Shown here one piece after another: positions 23,791 through 35,817 of a stretch of DNA of 64,000 nt (its first letter is position 1; every line of letters begins with the position of its first letter). The stretch is from Rhexocercosporidium sp. MPI-PUGE-AT-0058. Its lineage: Eukaryota > Ascomycota > Leotiomycetes > Helotiales. The translations under genes were made by a program, and so were the position numbers. The notes beneath the pieces are model-generated. The model was not told where the DNA came from and did no database searches. It was given only the letters and a program-made list of their open reading frames with translations. The stretch lies in contig JAGTJL010000020.1 of assembly GCA_020746875.1 (NCBI GenBank), forward strand, positions 930,001 to 994,000, read 5' to 3'.

Positions 23791-24320
23791 CCCGACTTCA
23801 ACGCCGACTTCAAAAACGACTCGACGTCAACTCCGCTACTCCCTTCATATTATCGCCATCTACGCTGGACCCCGTCCATTGTCTGCCGCGAGGCGCAAAT
23901 CTGCTGGCTGTTTCCGCACGCCATTCGACAATTATCCTGCTGCCTCGGATAACCTCTCGAGATCACCCGCTTCACGGCATCACCCACTGCGGGCAGCCTA
24001 CGGAATATTTTCTGGGCAGCCAGCGAACAGACTGCGGCCTTCGACCGACTCGGATCTATCCATCATTGCGCGCGCCAGGACCATTCCCCAGAATTGATCG
24101 ATCGCTCAACCCTGGATGGCCATTCTCAACTTGGCCTCAACGAAGCTTCGAGGATCGATCCGGACCGGTTCCCGCCTGGAGATTGTTCGATCTTGAAACG
24201 GGCGCATTCACGATTCGATTCGAGTCCGCAATTGACGAGGTTCTTTTGCGAAGCCGCCAACTGTAATACGTATACGTACCTCGAAAGGTAGGCTGCGCTG
24301 GCAGCCATAGAAGCAGGAAG

Positions 24321-25632
24321 ATGGGTGCTTGCATGAGCTCGAACGCCGATGACTTGGAACAGAAGAAGAGGAGTCAGATGATTGACAAGTCACTGGAGGA
24401 AGACTCGAGACGACTGCGTAAAGAATGCAAGATTCTACTCTTGGGTATGCGGTGCGCATGAAACGAAAACCTGCTTGTTTACTAACGTTTTTGTTTAAGG
24501 ATCCGGCGAGAGTGGGAAGTCGACGATTGTCAAGCAGATGAAGATCATCCACCAAAATGGATACACGGTGGACGAATTGGCGCTCTATCGGCTGACGATA
24601 TACAAGAACCTGATTGATTGCGCGAAGGCGTTGATTGGGGCTATGCGGCAGTTCGGAATCGAACCTATGAGTCCTGAGAATGTCGAATTCAGCGACTACC
24701 TGATGGAATATAACGTTGTTTCGGATCCACATACTCCCCTCCCACCGAGGATTGGGGTGGCAGTCATATCGTTATGGCAGGATGCGAGTATAGAGAGGCT
24801 GATGGAGAGGCAAAGCGAATTCTACTTGATGGATTCTGCGCCATAGTAGGTCTACACGCTACACACGGTGGAGCAGTACTAACACCGTGCAGTTTCTTTG
24901 AGGAGGCCAATAGAATTTCGGCACCCGAGTACATACCTATAGAGGCGGATGTATTGAGAGCGAGAACGAAGACGACGGGTATATACGAAACGAGATTCAC
25001 AATGGGGTCTTTGAGCATACAGTGAGTAGGAATACGTTGTACGGTGGGGTTGCGCTAACAAATGGCTAGTATGTTCGATGTTGGGGGACAACGGAGTGAG
25101 AGGAAGAAGTGGATTCATTGCTTTGAGAATGTCACATCGATCATTTTCTGCGTCGCTCTGAGCGAGTACGATCAAGTCCTGCTAGAAGAGAGCAACCAAG
25201 TAAGTTCACTTGCGCCAGTTGTCTTACCTTACTAACGGGATCTAGAATCGTATGATGGAAAGTCTGGTCCTCTTCGACTCGGTAGTGAATTCACGGTGGT
25301 TCATGCGGACGAGTATCATCCTCTTCCTGAACAAGGTGGATCTGTTCCGGCAAAAGTTGGAGCGGTCACCCCTCAGCAACTACTTTCCGGATTACTCGGG
25401 CGGAAACGATATCAACCGGGCATCAAAATACTTGCTCTGGCGGTTCAACCAAGTAAACAGAGCACATCTGAATCTCTACCCTCAGTAAGTCAAACATATC
25501 CCCAGCTTCCTGACCAAAGCTGATGTCTACAGTCTCACACAAGCTACGGACACCTCGAATATCCGACTAGTCTTCGCCGCAGTGAAGGAAACGATTCTGC
25601 AAAACGCACTTAAAGACTCAGGAATCCTCTGA
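24321..25632 (+). CDS. gna3: Group III G-protein alpha subunit (GNA-3 type)
   Basis: Protein of 355 aa in six exons: 24321-24444, 24500-24845, 24893-25021, 25070-25199, 25246-25484 and 25533-25632. The N-terminus MGACMSS carries the myristoylation Gly2 and palmitoylation Cys4 sites. GTP-binding motifs are GSGESGKST (42-50), switch I near [24 protein letters not shown] and NKVDLF. The end NALKDSGIL lacks the Cys at position -4 that is the pertussis-toxin site in group I subunits, which marks group III (GNA-3/GPA2-like). These subunits couple nutrient-sensing receptors to adenylate cyclase at the plasma membrane and influence conidiation and germination. All family motifs are intact. Confidence 0.96.
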
Positions 25633-25843
25633 GCCCGTAATTTACGAAGCATCACGCCACATGTCCTTTTCTTTGTCTGTGTTCCCTCCGCGGTCTGGTC
25701 TGGTCTGGCCTGGTTCTTTTTCTATTGGAAATAAAGTCCCCACGCACGTCATTGGCGCAGGCGTTGGCTTCTTTGAACTCGGGGGTTTTTATGGGAGTTT
25801 GGGAGTTGTTGGTCTCAGTATGAGCTTGAACTTGAACTTGGGC

Positions 25844-25867
25844 TTGTGTGTGTGTGTGTGTGTGTGT
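25844..25867. repeat. GT dinucleotide microsatellite
   Basis: About twelve TG units in the 3' flank of the G-alpha gene. Confidence 0.9.
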
Positions 25868-28027
25868 CTTTTTCCCCGCTGACCCTATGGAGGGTTGGGT
25901 TAGGGAGGGTTGGGTTGGTGGATTTTTTCATCTATCTGCATACATACGTCTTGATGCAAATCAATGGACGGAGGGAGGTGTTCCGTACCATACAGTATAG
26001 TACATCCACAAACGACCGTTCGCACATGCTATACTTCTCCCTGGTGCTCACTCAATTTCTCACGATTCGGAATCCTCTAGTGTGTTCTGTCTTTTTTGTT
26101 CCTTTGCTTGGAATCCGAGAGGGGGAACGGATGGGGCTGGACAGGAAGAGGGAAGGGAACGAGGGAAAGAAAGAAAGGAAGAAAGAAAGAGTTTCCAACT
26201 CATCCGCCTTGTTATGTTTGTTATGAAGATGAAGATGGGATGAGAGGAGCGGAGCTGGGATATGGTCTCTACGGATCTACAGAACCGGAACTGGACCAGG
26301 GAGATGGGGTCCCTACCTCTACCTACTCTACTCAACTCGGCTCGGTTCGAATCTTTCGATTGTGGCGATTCGGTTCGGTTGGTTGGATGGGTGGTGGTTG
26401 GATGGTTGGGCAGGCAGGCAGGCAGCTTTGGGGAGAGGGAAGGGGAGGGAGGGGGGAGGGCATCTATCATCTCTCGGTGCAAAATAAAAACAAGCGATGA
26501 GCTGGATGAAAGGGTGTAGAGAGAGTAAATAAAGATATAGTTATGAAAAATGGAGATGGGGATTGAGATCGGAAGACGGAAAGTTGGAAAGTCGGAAAAG
26601 GTCGTGGAAAGTTACGGAGTGCGTGCATGCGATCTGGTTTGAAAGGTGACTGACATCATATGTGGCTAGGCTTACTTTTGAGGGATCAAGGTAAGGCAGG
26701 GGGGAGGGTTTTTCGGCGGTTTTAATGTGCATGAGTGAGTGAGTGACTTCTGTGCAGGTAGGATGGTGATGTATGATGCCAGCCAGGAGGTGCGGGATGC
26801 AAACTCTCGCGCCAGGATGCAAGAAGGTTCCCGAATCGAAAGCTTCTCTTTAGACCGGGCATCGGCTTGGGAGCTTCTTCTAGGTAGAGGAGAGAAGAGA
26901 GGAGAAGAGGAGGGAGGAGAGCTTTGCCTACCTACCTAACTACCTACCTAGTAATTAGCTAGCTACCTGCCTGTGAGTAGATAGTGTGGGGTTCCACCAT
27001 CGTTACAGTACACCGTTCTTCGCTCATCCCCAGCCCATCACACTAGGGACGAGTAGTAGCTCCAAGGGAAAAAGCTTGGGAGCAGGAGTAATCAGGATTT
27101 TGGGATCTCTTCTTGCAGTTCTCTTGCATGTGCGTGCGTGCGTGCGTGTGTGAGTGGTTATCATTCAGGATGCTGGGTATTTGTGGAGCGAGGCGCTTCT
27201 ATGGAGTAAGCTATCCACTTAGCAGCGCTTGGCCCTTGCTGACTGCACGGTGAACTGGTCTCTGAGGAGAGGGAGGGAGGAGTATCGCCGCTGGTGAATT
27301 GTGCCATTCTCGTGTATGCGATACAATAAGAAACCCGGGCCAATTGGAGATCAAATATCTGATGGATGGTATGGATGGTATGGATGGAGGGGTAGTTGAG
27401 GAAGGAGAGAGGAGAGAGAGAGGTGTACAGTACAGTACGCAGGAGGTAGTACTGTACCAAGCCAACCAATGACCTCATTCGACTTATCACAGCGCTCACA
27501 GCTTGCAGGATGGACTGTGCTGTGTAAGTTTCTCGGGATAAATTGAGGCTTGATGGCTGGTGGTGGTGGCATGGTATGGCATGTGAGAGAGTCAGCAGCA
27601 AAGACAAACCTACAGCACGGGAGTAGGTGAGAAAGTATCACTTCGGAACTTGTCAATCAAACTTTAAAAGTCTGGTAGCGCCAATATAACAGGCCACTAT
27701 GGCAGGTTGCCTCTCTTGCCTCTTAGCTACGATCCTGTTTCGCTTCACTGGTATGCTATGCTATGGTATGCTATGTTGTTTGCAAGACCTCTCCCCGGTC
27801 AATTCGTATGCAGTTGTGGATAGTAGTTTTTGAAGAGGTACCCACCTACCTACCAACCTATGAAATGTTGGCTAGGCTCGGATACAATGATATTCATGGG
27901 CCAGAAGCTTCCCCATCGACCCCACCATAGCTAGGAGCAAAAGCACCATCCACACATCCATTCCCCATCCTGGTCGTTCCTTCCTCGCTTGGTAGCTTCT
28001 CACCTACTTCGTACTTACCTCCTGGAG

Positions 28028-28062
28028 TAGCTAGCAGCTAGCAGCTAGCTAGCTAGCTATCG
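28028..28062. repeat. AGCTAGC palindromic tract
   Basis: Overlapping copies of CTAGC and AGCTAG, self-complementary, so a small hairpin is possible. It lies about 760 bp before the glycogen phosphorylase start. Confidence 0.7.
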
Positions 28063-28199
28063 ATTAGTGGAGGTGGAGGGGGATGGGAAAGTGGATAGCT
28101 GCACTGGATAACTGCACTGCTCTCACGGCACTCACTCACTCCATTGCGCCTGCCCAAAGTCATACGAGAGGAAATGGAAGGCACGTTGGAGATGCAGAC

Positions 28200-28460
28200 G
28201 AGCGAAGAGAGCTCTGGACTCTCTCTCCACTTCTCCTCCTCTCTTCATCCTCTCGAGATCCTCTCTTGAAAATATTCTCTTCTTCTCTTCTTCATACCCA
28301 ACAACCCACCACCTCCTTATCCCATATTCCTCCATCAACCTCACCTCTTGCTCCTCCTCCTCATCCCCGTCAAGACTGTTGTTACCTTATCTTATTCATT
28401 ATCCTCTCCTCTCCCCCCTCTCTCTACTCTACTCTACTCTACTCAACTCAACTCACTCCC
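28200..28460 (+). promoter_or_regulatory. Pyrimidine-rich leader/promoter of glycogen phosphorylase
   Basis: A long stretch is almost all C and T on the coding strand, ending in CTCTA repeats, about 370-620 bp before the ATG. This is typical of highly expressed fungal genes and is inferred to mark the core promoter or leader. Confidence 0.4.
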
Positions 28461-28824
28461 AATTGCATGCCCCGCCGCCCCCCTTCGTTTATAAATAATA
28501 ACTCCACCTCTCCCTCTCTGCCTCTCCCTCGCCTTGCTCTGAACGATCAGCGTTATCTCCAGACTCAACCCCGCACCAGTCCAGTCGCGGTGAGCTCCAC
28601 CAGCCAGCCCACCACACCAGCATCCCGCGTCTGGCTCTGCAAACAACTACCCTCTACCCTACCCTCCTAGCTCCCACATTACCTCGACCTGAGCTTCCCA
28701 TCAGTTCGTTCGTTCTCGACCTTCTCAACGCATTTCTCCTCTGCTCCTCATTCTCTTCTTCTCCTCGCGAGAAAATCACAAATACATTCCTCACCAAATC
28801 TCAATTGCATTTGCAGCAGCGAAC

Positions 28825-31800
28825 ATGACGAGCACAGTTTCCGGCACGAGGGAGCGTCGTCCCTCCACCAGTGCGCCCATCTCTGAGCTTCAGGGTCCGG
28901 TTGGCCCGGGGTTTTCGAGACCAAAGCATAAGAGAACTTTCACTGGCTTTGGAGCTGGTGAGATTAAGACTGTTGAGGGTGAGTTTGCCTGTTTCTTCTT
29001 GTTCTTGTTTATTGATGTGATTTGTTGTCATTGAGTGGAGGGGGAGCTTTGCGGGGTAAAGTTGGCTCTGCTGCTACGAGGTGCCCACCATACCTCCACA
29101 GCAGCAATTTATGGCATCTCCCTAATTCTTCCCCTCATCTCTCCATCTTCACTTACGAGGTGTGACTTGGTTCAATCATGACGTGCTGACGACCCTATGT
29201 TACAGCTTCCATCCCAGAACCCCAACGTGAAGCTTGGAAGAAGTTTGCGCCCCACGGCTTCAAGACCAAGGAGGACTTCGAAAAAGAAGTAGTCAGACAT
29301 GTCGAGACCACACTTGCTCGCAGCATGTTCAACTGCGACGAGACTGCTGCTTATGCTGCTGCCAGTTTGGCTTTCAGAGATCGCCTCATCACCGAGTGGA
29401 ATCGCACACAACAGAGACAAACTTTCGCTGATAGCAAAAGAGTCTACTACCTCAGTTTGGAGTTCTTGATGGGTAGGGCCTTAGACAATGCTATGCTGAA
29501 TGTCGGGCTCAAGAATGTGGCTAAGGGTATGCCGATCCTCAATTGATGCCATTTCTTAAGAATTTTTCTAATGAATTTTGCAGAGGGACTTTCCGACCTC
29601 GGTTTCCGCATCGAAGATATCATCAGTCAGGAACACGATGCTGCGCTTGGAAATGGTGGTCTTGGAAGATTGGCTGCTTGTTTCCTCGACTCGATGGCTT
29701 CTCTCAACTACCCAGCTTGGGGTTATGGACTGAGATACAGATATGGTATCTTCAAGCAAGAAATTGTGGATGGATACCAAGTCGAGGTTCCTGACTACTG
29801 GCTTGACTTCAATCCTTGGGAATTCCCAAGACACGACATTGTCGTGGACGTAAGCATTCTCGCTCAGATTCAGCTATGCGCATCCTAACAGCTTGCAGAT
29901 CCAATTCTACGGTCAGGTCAAGAAGTACCAGGATGCGCAAGGCGTTAATAAGGTGGTTTGGGAAGGTGGGGAGATTGTCAAGGCTGTTGCCTATGATGTC
30001 CCAGTTCCCGGTTTTGACACTGCGACCACCAATAACTTGCGTCTCTGGTCTAGCAAAGCTGCAAGTGGAGAGTTTGATTTCCAGAAGTTCAACAGCGGCG
30101 ACTACGAGAGCTCCGTTGCCGATCAACAACGCGCAGAGACCATCAGTGCAGTCCTCTACCCTAATGATAACCTCGACCGTGGTAAGGAGCTTCGCCTGAA
30201 GCAACAATACTTCTGGGTTGCTGCTTCGTTGTACGACATTGTCCGCCGATTCAAGAAGTCCAAGCGTGCGTGGACTAAATTCTCCGACCAGGTTGCGATT
30301 CAATTGAATGATACCCATCCAACTCTTGCTATTGTTGAGCTTCAGCGTATTCTCATTGACCAGGAGGGCCTCGAGTGGGATGAGGCATGGAGCATTGTCT
30401 CGCAGACTGTAAGTAAACATAATCGACTGACTCGGATCTCGCTAACCCTTTTCAGTTCGGCTACACCAACCACACGGTCCTTCCCGAAGCTCTCGAGAAG
30501 TGGTCTGTTCCGCTCTTCCAGAACTTGCTCCCAAGACATCTTCAAATCATCTATGAGATCAACTTGCAATTTCTTCAAAGTGTTGAGCGCAAATTCCCCG
30601 CTGAGAGAGATCTCCTTAGCAGAGTCTCCATTATCGAGGAATCTCAACCGAAGATGGTCCGTATGGCTTTCTTGGCTATTGTTGGATCTCACAAGGTCAA
30701 CGGTGTTGCGGAGCTTCATTCGGATCTAATCAAAACCACCATCTTCAAGGACTTTGTCAAGGTCTTCGGCCCAGACAAGTTCACTAACGTGACCAACGGT
30801 ATCACACCACGACGTTGGTTGCACCAAGCCAACCCCAGACTTTCCGAATTGATTGCCAGCAAGACTGGAGGTGGTCTTGGCTTCCTCAAGGATCTCAACA
30901 ACCTCAATGAGCTCGAGAAGTATGTTGATGATAAGGAGTTCAAGAAGGAGTGGGCAGAGATCAAGTATGCCAACAAGGTCCGCCTTGCGAAACATATCCA
31001 GGCCACCACCGGCGTTACAGTTAACCCAGCTGCCTTATTCGACATCCAAGTCAAGCGGATACACGAGTACAAGCGTCAACAGATGAACATCTTTGGTGTC
31101 ATTCACAGATATCTCACTATCAAGTCAATGACTGCTGCGGAGCGAAAGAAGCTTGCACCACGAGTTTCTATCTTTGGTGGTAAGGCTGCTCCTGGGTACT
31201 GGATGGCCAAGACAATTATCCATCTCATCAACAGCGTCGGTTCTGTTGTGAACAACGACAAGGATGTTGGTGATCTTTTGAAGGTCATCTTCTTGGAGGA
31301 TTACAATGTCTCCAAGGCTGAGATCATCATCCCAGCCAGTGACATCAGTGAACATATCTCGACTGCTGGTACGGAGGCAAGTGGAACTTCAAACATGAAG
31401 TTTGTTCTGAATGGTGGTCTGATTATCGGTACTTGTGACGGAGCAAACGTAAGTCTATCGGTCCATGAATGTGGAAATGTGCTGATGAATGTAGATTGAA
31501 ATCACTCGTGAAGTTGGCGAGAACAACATCTTCCTCTTCGGCAACTTGGCTGAGGATGTTGAGGATCTTCGCCATGCACACAACTACGGCTCTCACACTC
31601 TTGATCCTGATCTCAGCGCTGTGTTCGATGCCATCAAGAAGAACACCTTCGGAGATGCAGGCTCCTTCGGAGCTCTCGTCGGAGCCATCGAAGAGCATGG
31701 TGACTACTACCTTGTCTCGGATGATTTCCACAGCTACAACCAGACTCAAGCTCTCGTCGATGAAGCCTACAAGAACCAAGACGAGTGGGTTACCAAGTGC

Positions 31801-31935
31801 ATCACCAGCGTGGCTCGCATGGGCTTCTTCAGCAGTGATCGTTGCATTAATGAGTATGCGGAGAGCATCTGGAATATCGAGCCTTTGACTCCAAGTCAAT
31901 CTGGTGGTTCAGGCTTGCAGAAGGGAGAGCTGTAG
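28825..31935 (+). CDS. gph1: Glycogen phosphorylase
   Basis: Protein of 894 aa in six exons: 28825-28978, 29206-29526, 29584-29849, 29899-30408, 30456-31448 and 31495-31935. It releases glucose-1-phosphate from glycogen with pyridoxal phosphate in the cytosol. Visible motifs are [13 protein letters not shown], the [17 protein letters not shown] region, [35 protein letters not shown] and the cofactor site [15 protein letters not shown] (Schiff-base Lys at about 732). The N-terminal tail [13 protein letters not shown] is the region where yeast GPH1 is controlled by phosphorylation; a similar role here is inferred. Length matches the family. All five introns are short except the 227-bp first intron. 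Confidence 0.97.
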
Positions 31936-33051
31936 AGTGATGAAATGAGAATTTCTAGATGTGCCTAGGACGAAATGGAGACAATCGGATTCAGGATGGG
32001 TGGTGGAAGGTTTTGGGTTAGGTAGATAGGGGGTAATGAGTACACCGAGATTTTACGGCCTTTTAAAAATTGATTATTGAGCTGCGAGTGATACGATTTG
32101 AACTACTCTTCCTGAAATTTCCTCTCGGGTTTGTGTTGGCTTCACTCTCACAAAATATAAAGGTAGCAAGCATAGTTGTAGTCTATCTCAGCTTACTGAT
32201 CAACCTCAGGGGATTTCATCATTGCATCATTTCAAGTGTCAAAGCACTCTTACAAAAGCGAGAATGTCGGGACTCTTCTATAGAAATCTAAAGGGCGGTA
32301 AATGTCAAATTCCATAAGAGAAAGAAAAAGATATTTCCAACCCTCACCTGCCTGCCCTTTTAATTATTCAAAAAGGTTATACCAAAATCTCAACCCATCT
32401 CAATGTTCGGAAGTACTTGCGCACGTTCCTTCAAAGCCATTTTAATATTCAATATTCAAATCTCAAAAATTAGAACGTAAACGCGGGTTCTGACATCTAA
32501 CCTTTGACATCTGTCATCTGACGAGAAATCTATTCTATTCTATGCCATACCAGGTTATACGAGGAGATATTGTTCATCATCATCCGAGGTTTTCTTGTAC
32601 CAGTAATCTTACGGCTGTCTGACTGACCTGAGTGAGCCTAAGTAAGAAAGGAGGAAGATAAGAAAGAGCAAGCAAGTTCTTAACAGCAGAAGGGAACGGG
32701 GGGGCGGACGAGAAGCGGGATTAAAAGAAAGTATTATATTCTTTTTTACTCTTTTTCATTAGAATTCGTTAATGCAATGCCTGCAGGGTATTCATGCATT
32801 CATTCCCTGCATGGCTGCCCACGCAAGAAGAAAGCCATTGCCGTCCTGTACGCCGTGTTTTTTACCCCCTCGTGCCTGCCTGATGCTGGATGGATGCTTG
32901 CTTGTCTTGTCTTATCGCTTCTAAATGTCCAAGATACCTGACTCACTGGCCTTTTCTGGCCTGGTCTGGTCTGGTCTGCTCGTCTCTCTTCCAGTCTACC
33001 TCGCTTCATGAACACTACATGGTAGACTTCAATTTCCCCCTTGCTACCGAA
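31936..33051. other. Intergenic region between convergent gph1 and AVL9
   Basis: About 1.1 kb of AT-rich DNA with two 3' ends pointing at each other. It should contain the termination and polyadenylation regions of both genes. No ORF is convincing. Confidence 0.5.
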
Positions 33052-35817
33052 TTATGGCGAAATAGGCGTCTTCGTAGCCTCAACCACCGCCTCCGCAACA
33101 GCACTACTCCTATCCCTCCTCTCCCTCTCACTCACCCCCTGCACTTTCCCTTTCCCCTCGTCCCCCCAGACCCTCTGCTCCTCGGCCACCACGCCTGGAA
33201 CAGGCGCCGTCGCCGTAACCGCCCCCTCATCATCCATCTCCTCATGGAACCTCGACGCTGCTCTCGGCGACGGCTGTGCTTTAGACATCGATTGTCTAGG
33301 CGAACGGACCACCGGCGGTACGGATTTCCTTTTCGTAGCGTCAAGCTTCTTAGGTGGTGAGGAGATAGGATGTTCGGCATCGAAGAGACTCTCCTCGTAA
33401 CTCTCCATTGTATTCGGACGATCACGATCGTTCGTCTTGATAGGATCCGGTCTTCTCTTCTCATCTCCACCAAGCGATCTAATCGGCAACACAGACGCAG
33501 CCGCATTCTCCTTCTCTTTCCGCTGAGCAGCGGAAGTTGACGGACTTCTCCCCCACCCCGTCTTCCTCTTCTCGCCCATCCACGTCCCCCAGCTCCCAAT
33601 ATACGCACCGGCTTTACTACCCACGCTCTGCACAGTCTGTTTCGCACCATTCAGATCTGGGGCCGTGAAACCTGGGCTTGGGAGAGCCGTGCCGTTCCTC
33701 TCGGCTTCGCGGCGCTGCTCGTCGTATTTCTTTCGCTGGGCCTCGCGTCTAGCTTCGATGTCTGCGTAGAGCTTGTTGAATGCCGTGCTGGCTTTTTCGC
33801 GGCCGGCTTGGAGATTCCGTCCGAGTACTTCCTTACCAGTCGCGAAGCGCTCGTCGAGTTTGTATTCCTTGACCTGCTCTAGCATGCGGCGTTGTACGTC
33901 CTCGATCGTGAGCCCGCCTGCGCAGGGATGTTTAGGCTCCACGATATCAAAGAGATGGCTGTCTGTGTAGCGGTCCCATATGCGGTAATTCTCGGATCGA
34001 CTCCAGGCTTCGATCCAGTCGATTCCGAAATCGTGGGCTGGGTCGCCTTCGACTTGTGGGAGCATGACTTTGGGGTTGTTGGCATGGTGTTGGAGATAGT
34101 TGTGGCATTTGACTGCCGAGATGAGGGAGAGGAGGTATTCCTCGAACTGGAGACGGATGAACTCTTCTGAGCCGACGTAGCCCATTGTTTTGGGCCTGCC
34201 GGGATTGGTTTCATCCCAGGTGTCGTTGACGGATTGAGTGATGAAGTCGATCCATCGTCGGTCAGCGACTGATAGGGCTAACGCTGATTTTAGCGAGCTC
34301 GATGTTATGTTGATAGTGGTATTGTCTAAGTTGATGAGAATATCGCTGTAGCGATCTTTTTGCTGTAACAGTAAGGAATTCGTGGAGCCAACAATGTAAG
34401 ACTTTGTCCCGTAGTCGGCTAGTATGTCAAGTTGTTGTAAAGGGGTATAAGGACCAAACAAACTCCCCTGGATTCACGTCAGCACTCAACCACATTGCAA
34501 CCATTGCATATCAAGTAAAACGTACCTTCCCGAATATCTGTAACGGTAACCCCATATAAGACAATAACGAACTTCGGTCACTAGTTTTCAAACTGGTAGG
34601 TTTCGTCAAATGCCGTTCATAGGCATCCAATTCTGGATCCGCACAATCCTGCAAATTGCGTATGAGGCCTGGTATTAGAGAAATGAGCGAGAACTGCATC
34701 ATGCATAACCTCTCACACCTAGAGCCAAAAAAGAGCATCTAATCCCCAAAACTATTAGCCATCCTCTCCCCCGAAAAGGAAACGAAAGGTAAACAAATGA
34801 ATGTGTAAGGGAGAATACCTTCGGTTGCAACAAACAACACTTGAAAAGCACCAAAGTCTGCGCCTTAAACTCCCTAACCAACTCCCTCAAACTCATCCCC
34901 AGATACTCCTCCCTATCCTCCTCCGCCTGCCCGACACCCCTCTCCTTCTCCTCCTGTAGACTCTCCTGGAACCTCTTCAGGATCTCCGTATCAGTGAACT
35001 CCCTCTGCGCGAACCAGGCCTTGGTGACTACGCTCAGCCGCTCGCGCAGCATGCCGAAGAACTGCGGGGAGTCCGCTATTACCACGACGGCTTTCTGGAC
35101 TGTGGACCGTGTTACGTCTGCGGGTCGGTTGAGGAGTGCTGAAGCGTCCATTTGTCGCGTGCAGGATATGCCAAAGAGGGATGTGGAGGGGACGTCGTCG
35201 TGGGCGGGGCGCAGGAGTGTGAAGTAAGAGAAATCTTCTGTAGAGCTGGTAGGTATGATGTTAGTATATGTATTTTGAAATAGAATTCTGCAGAGGAAAC
35301 GAAGGAGGGGTTTGGTCTGTAGCTTACACATGCGCACCATCACTCAACGCCATGAACGGCAATAAAGGCCACTCGTTATCAACAGCAGGATCCACGCCCT
35401 CAGGAACCCCAAACCAATTCTCTACTTCCGGACCTCTGTTGTACTCGTCAGTCCAGGATCCCCATCTGCCATCTGCCACCTCGCTATGTGCATCCACTCC
35501 ATCCCCTCCTCTCCCCACCTCTCCTCAATCTTTGATTCAGAGTCTGTATGCTAAACTCACCTCGCATGATGAAAGCCCACAACCGTAACGAGCGGCACAA
35601 ACCCATTCCCCGCCGTGCCATTCTTCGCCGGTGTAGGTACACCATTCCCATTCCCATTACTCTCCTTCGCGGGGTGTGGGAGCGTAGTTTCGAATCCAGA
35701 TCCAGCAGGAGGAGCAGCAGAGTCCATCGCAAGCCCAGATCCAGACTCAGGCACCTCAACAGTAGGCGCTGGGGCATCGAGGTCGATGTTCTCCATCTTG
35801 TCCTTGTCCCTCTGCAT
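33052..35817 (-). CDS. AVL9: AVL9-like DENN-family secretory protein
   Basis: Protein of 806 aa in five exons: 35817-35561, 35435-35328, 35245-34819, 34738-34526 and 34467-33052. An in-frame Met at 35796 is an alternative start. AVL9/DENN features are LVTVVGFHHARGPEVENWFG, EWPLLPFMALSDGAH, FSYFTLLRP, SLFGISCTRQMDASALLNR, KMLFFGSRCERLCMMQFSLI and LLSYMGLPLQIFGKGSLFGP. The last 300 residues are charged and disordered (ARREAQRKKYDEQRREAERN), longer than in yeast. AVL9 acts in exocytic vesicle formation late in the secretory pathway. The splice sites (AAG|GTATTC, GGATTAG|ATG and others) restore the motifs exactly. Confidence 0.93.

Larger units (their letters stand above)
19335..24320. other. 5-kb region without a recognisable gene between cul1 and G-alpha
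   Basis: Many short open frames exist on both strands, but all are low complexity (Ser/His/Lys/Thr-rich, for example 20488-20954) or lack splice and family support. The left part is the cul1 3' flank. The right 0.5 kb is the GC- and C-rich leader of the G-alpha gene. Notable pieces are T-rich stretches near 20641-20720 and 20990-21040, the hexamer repeat at 23222-23290, and CTCTC tracts at 23761-23790. An unrecognised long non-coding RNA or long 5' leader introns could lie here. Confidence 0.45.
25633..28824. other. 3.2-kb intergenic region and glycogen phosphorylase promoter
   Basis: No gene is supported. The region is dense in simple repeats: GT (25844-25867), GAAA (about 26160-26190), GGAT (about 27361-27390), CTAG-type (28028-28062) and CTCTA (about 28425-28452). 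The last 600 bp are strongly pyrimidine-rich on the + strand, as expected of a fungal leader. The frame at 28083-28670 is a product of this bias. Confidence 0.5.

Noticed and set aside
28083..28670. A 195-aa plus-strand open frame.
   Set aside because: Pro/Ser/Leu-rich translation of a CT-rich leader just before glycogen phosphorylase.
33041..33400. Plus-strand ORFs over the AVL9 3' end.
   Set aside because: Shadow frames of the disordered AVL9 C-terminus.
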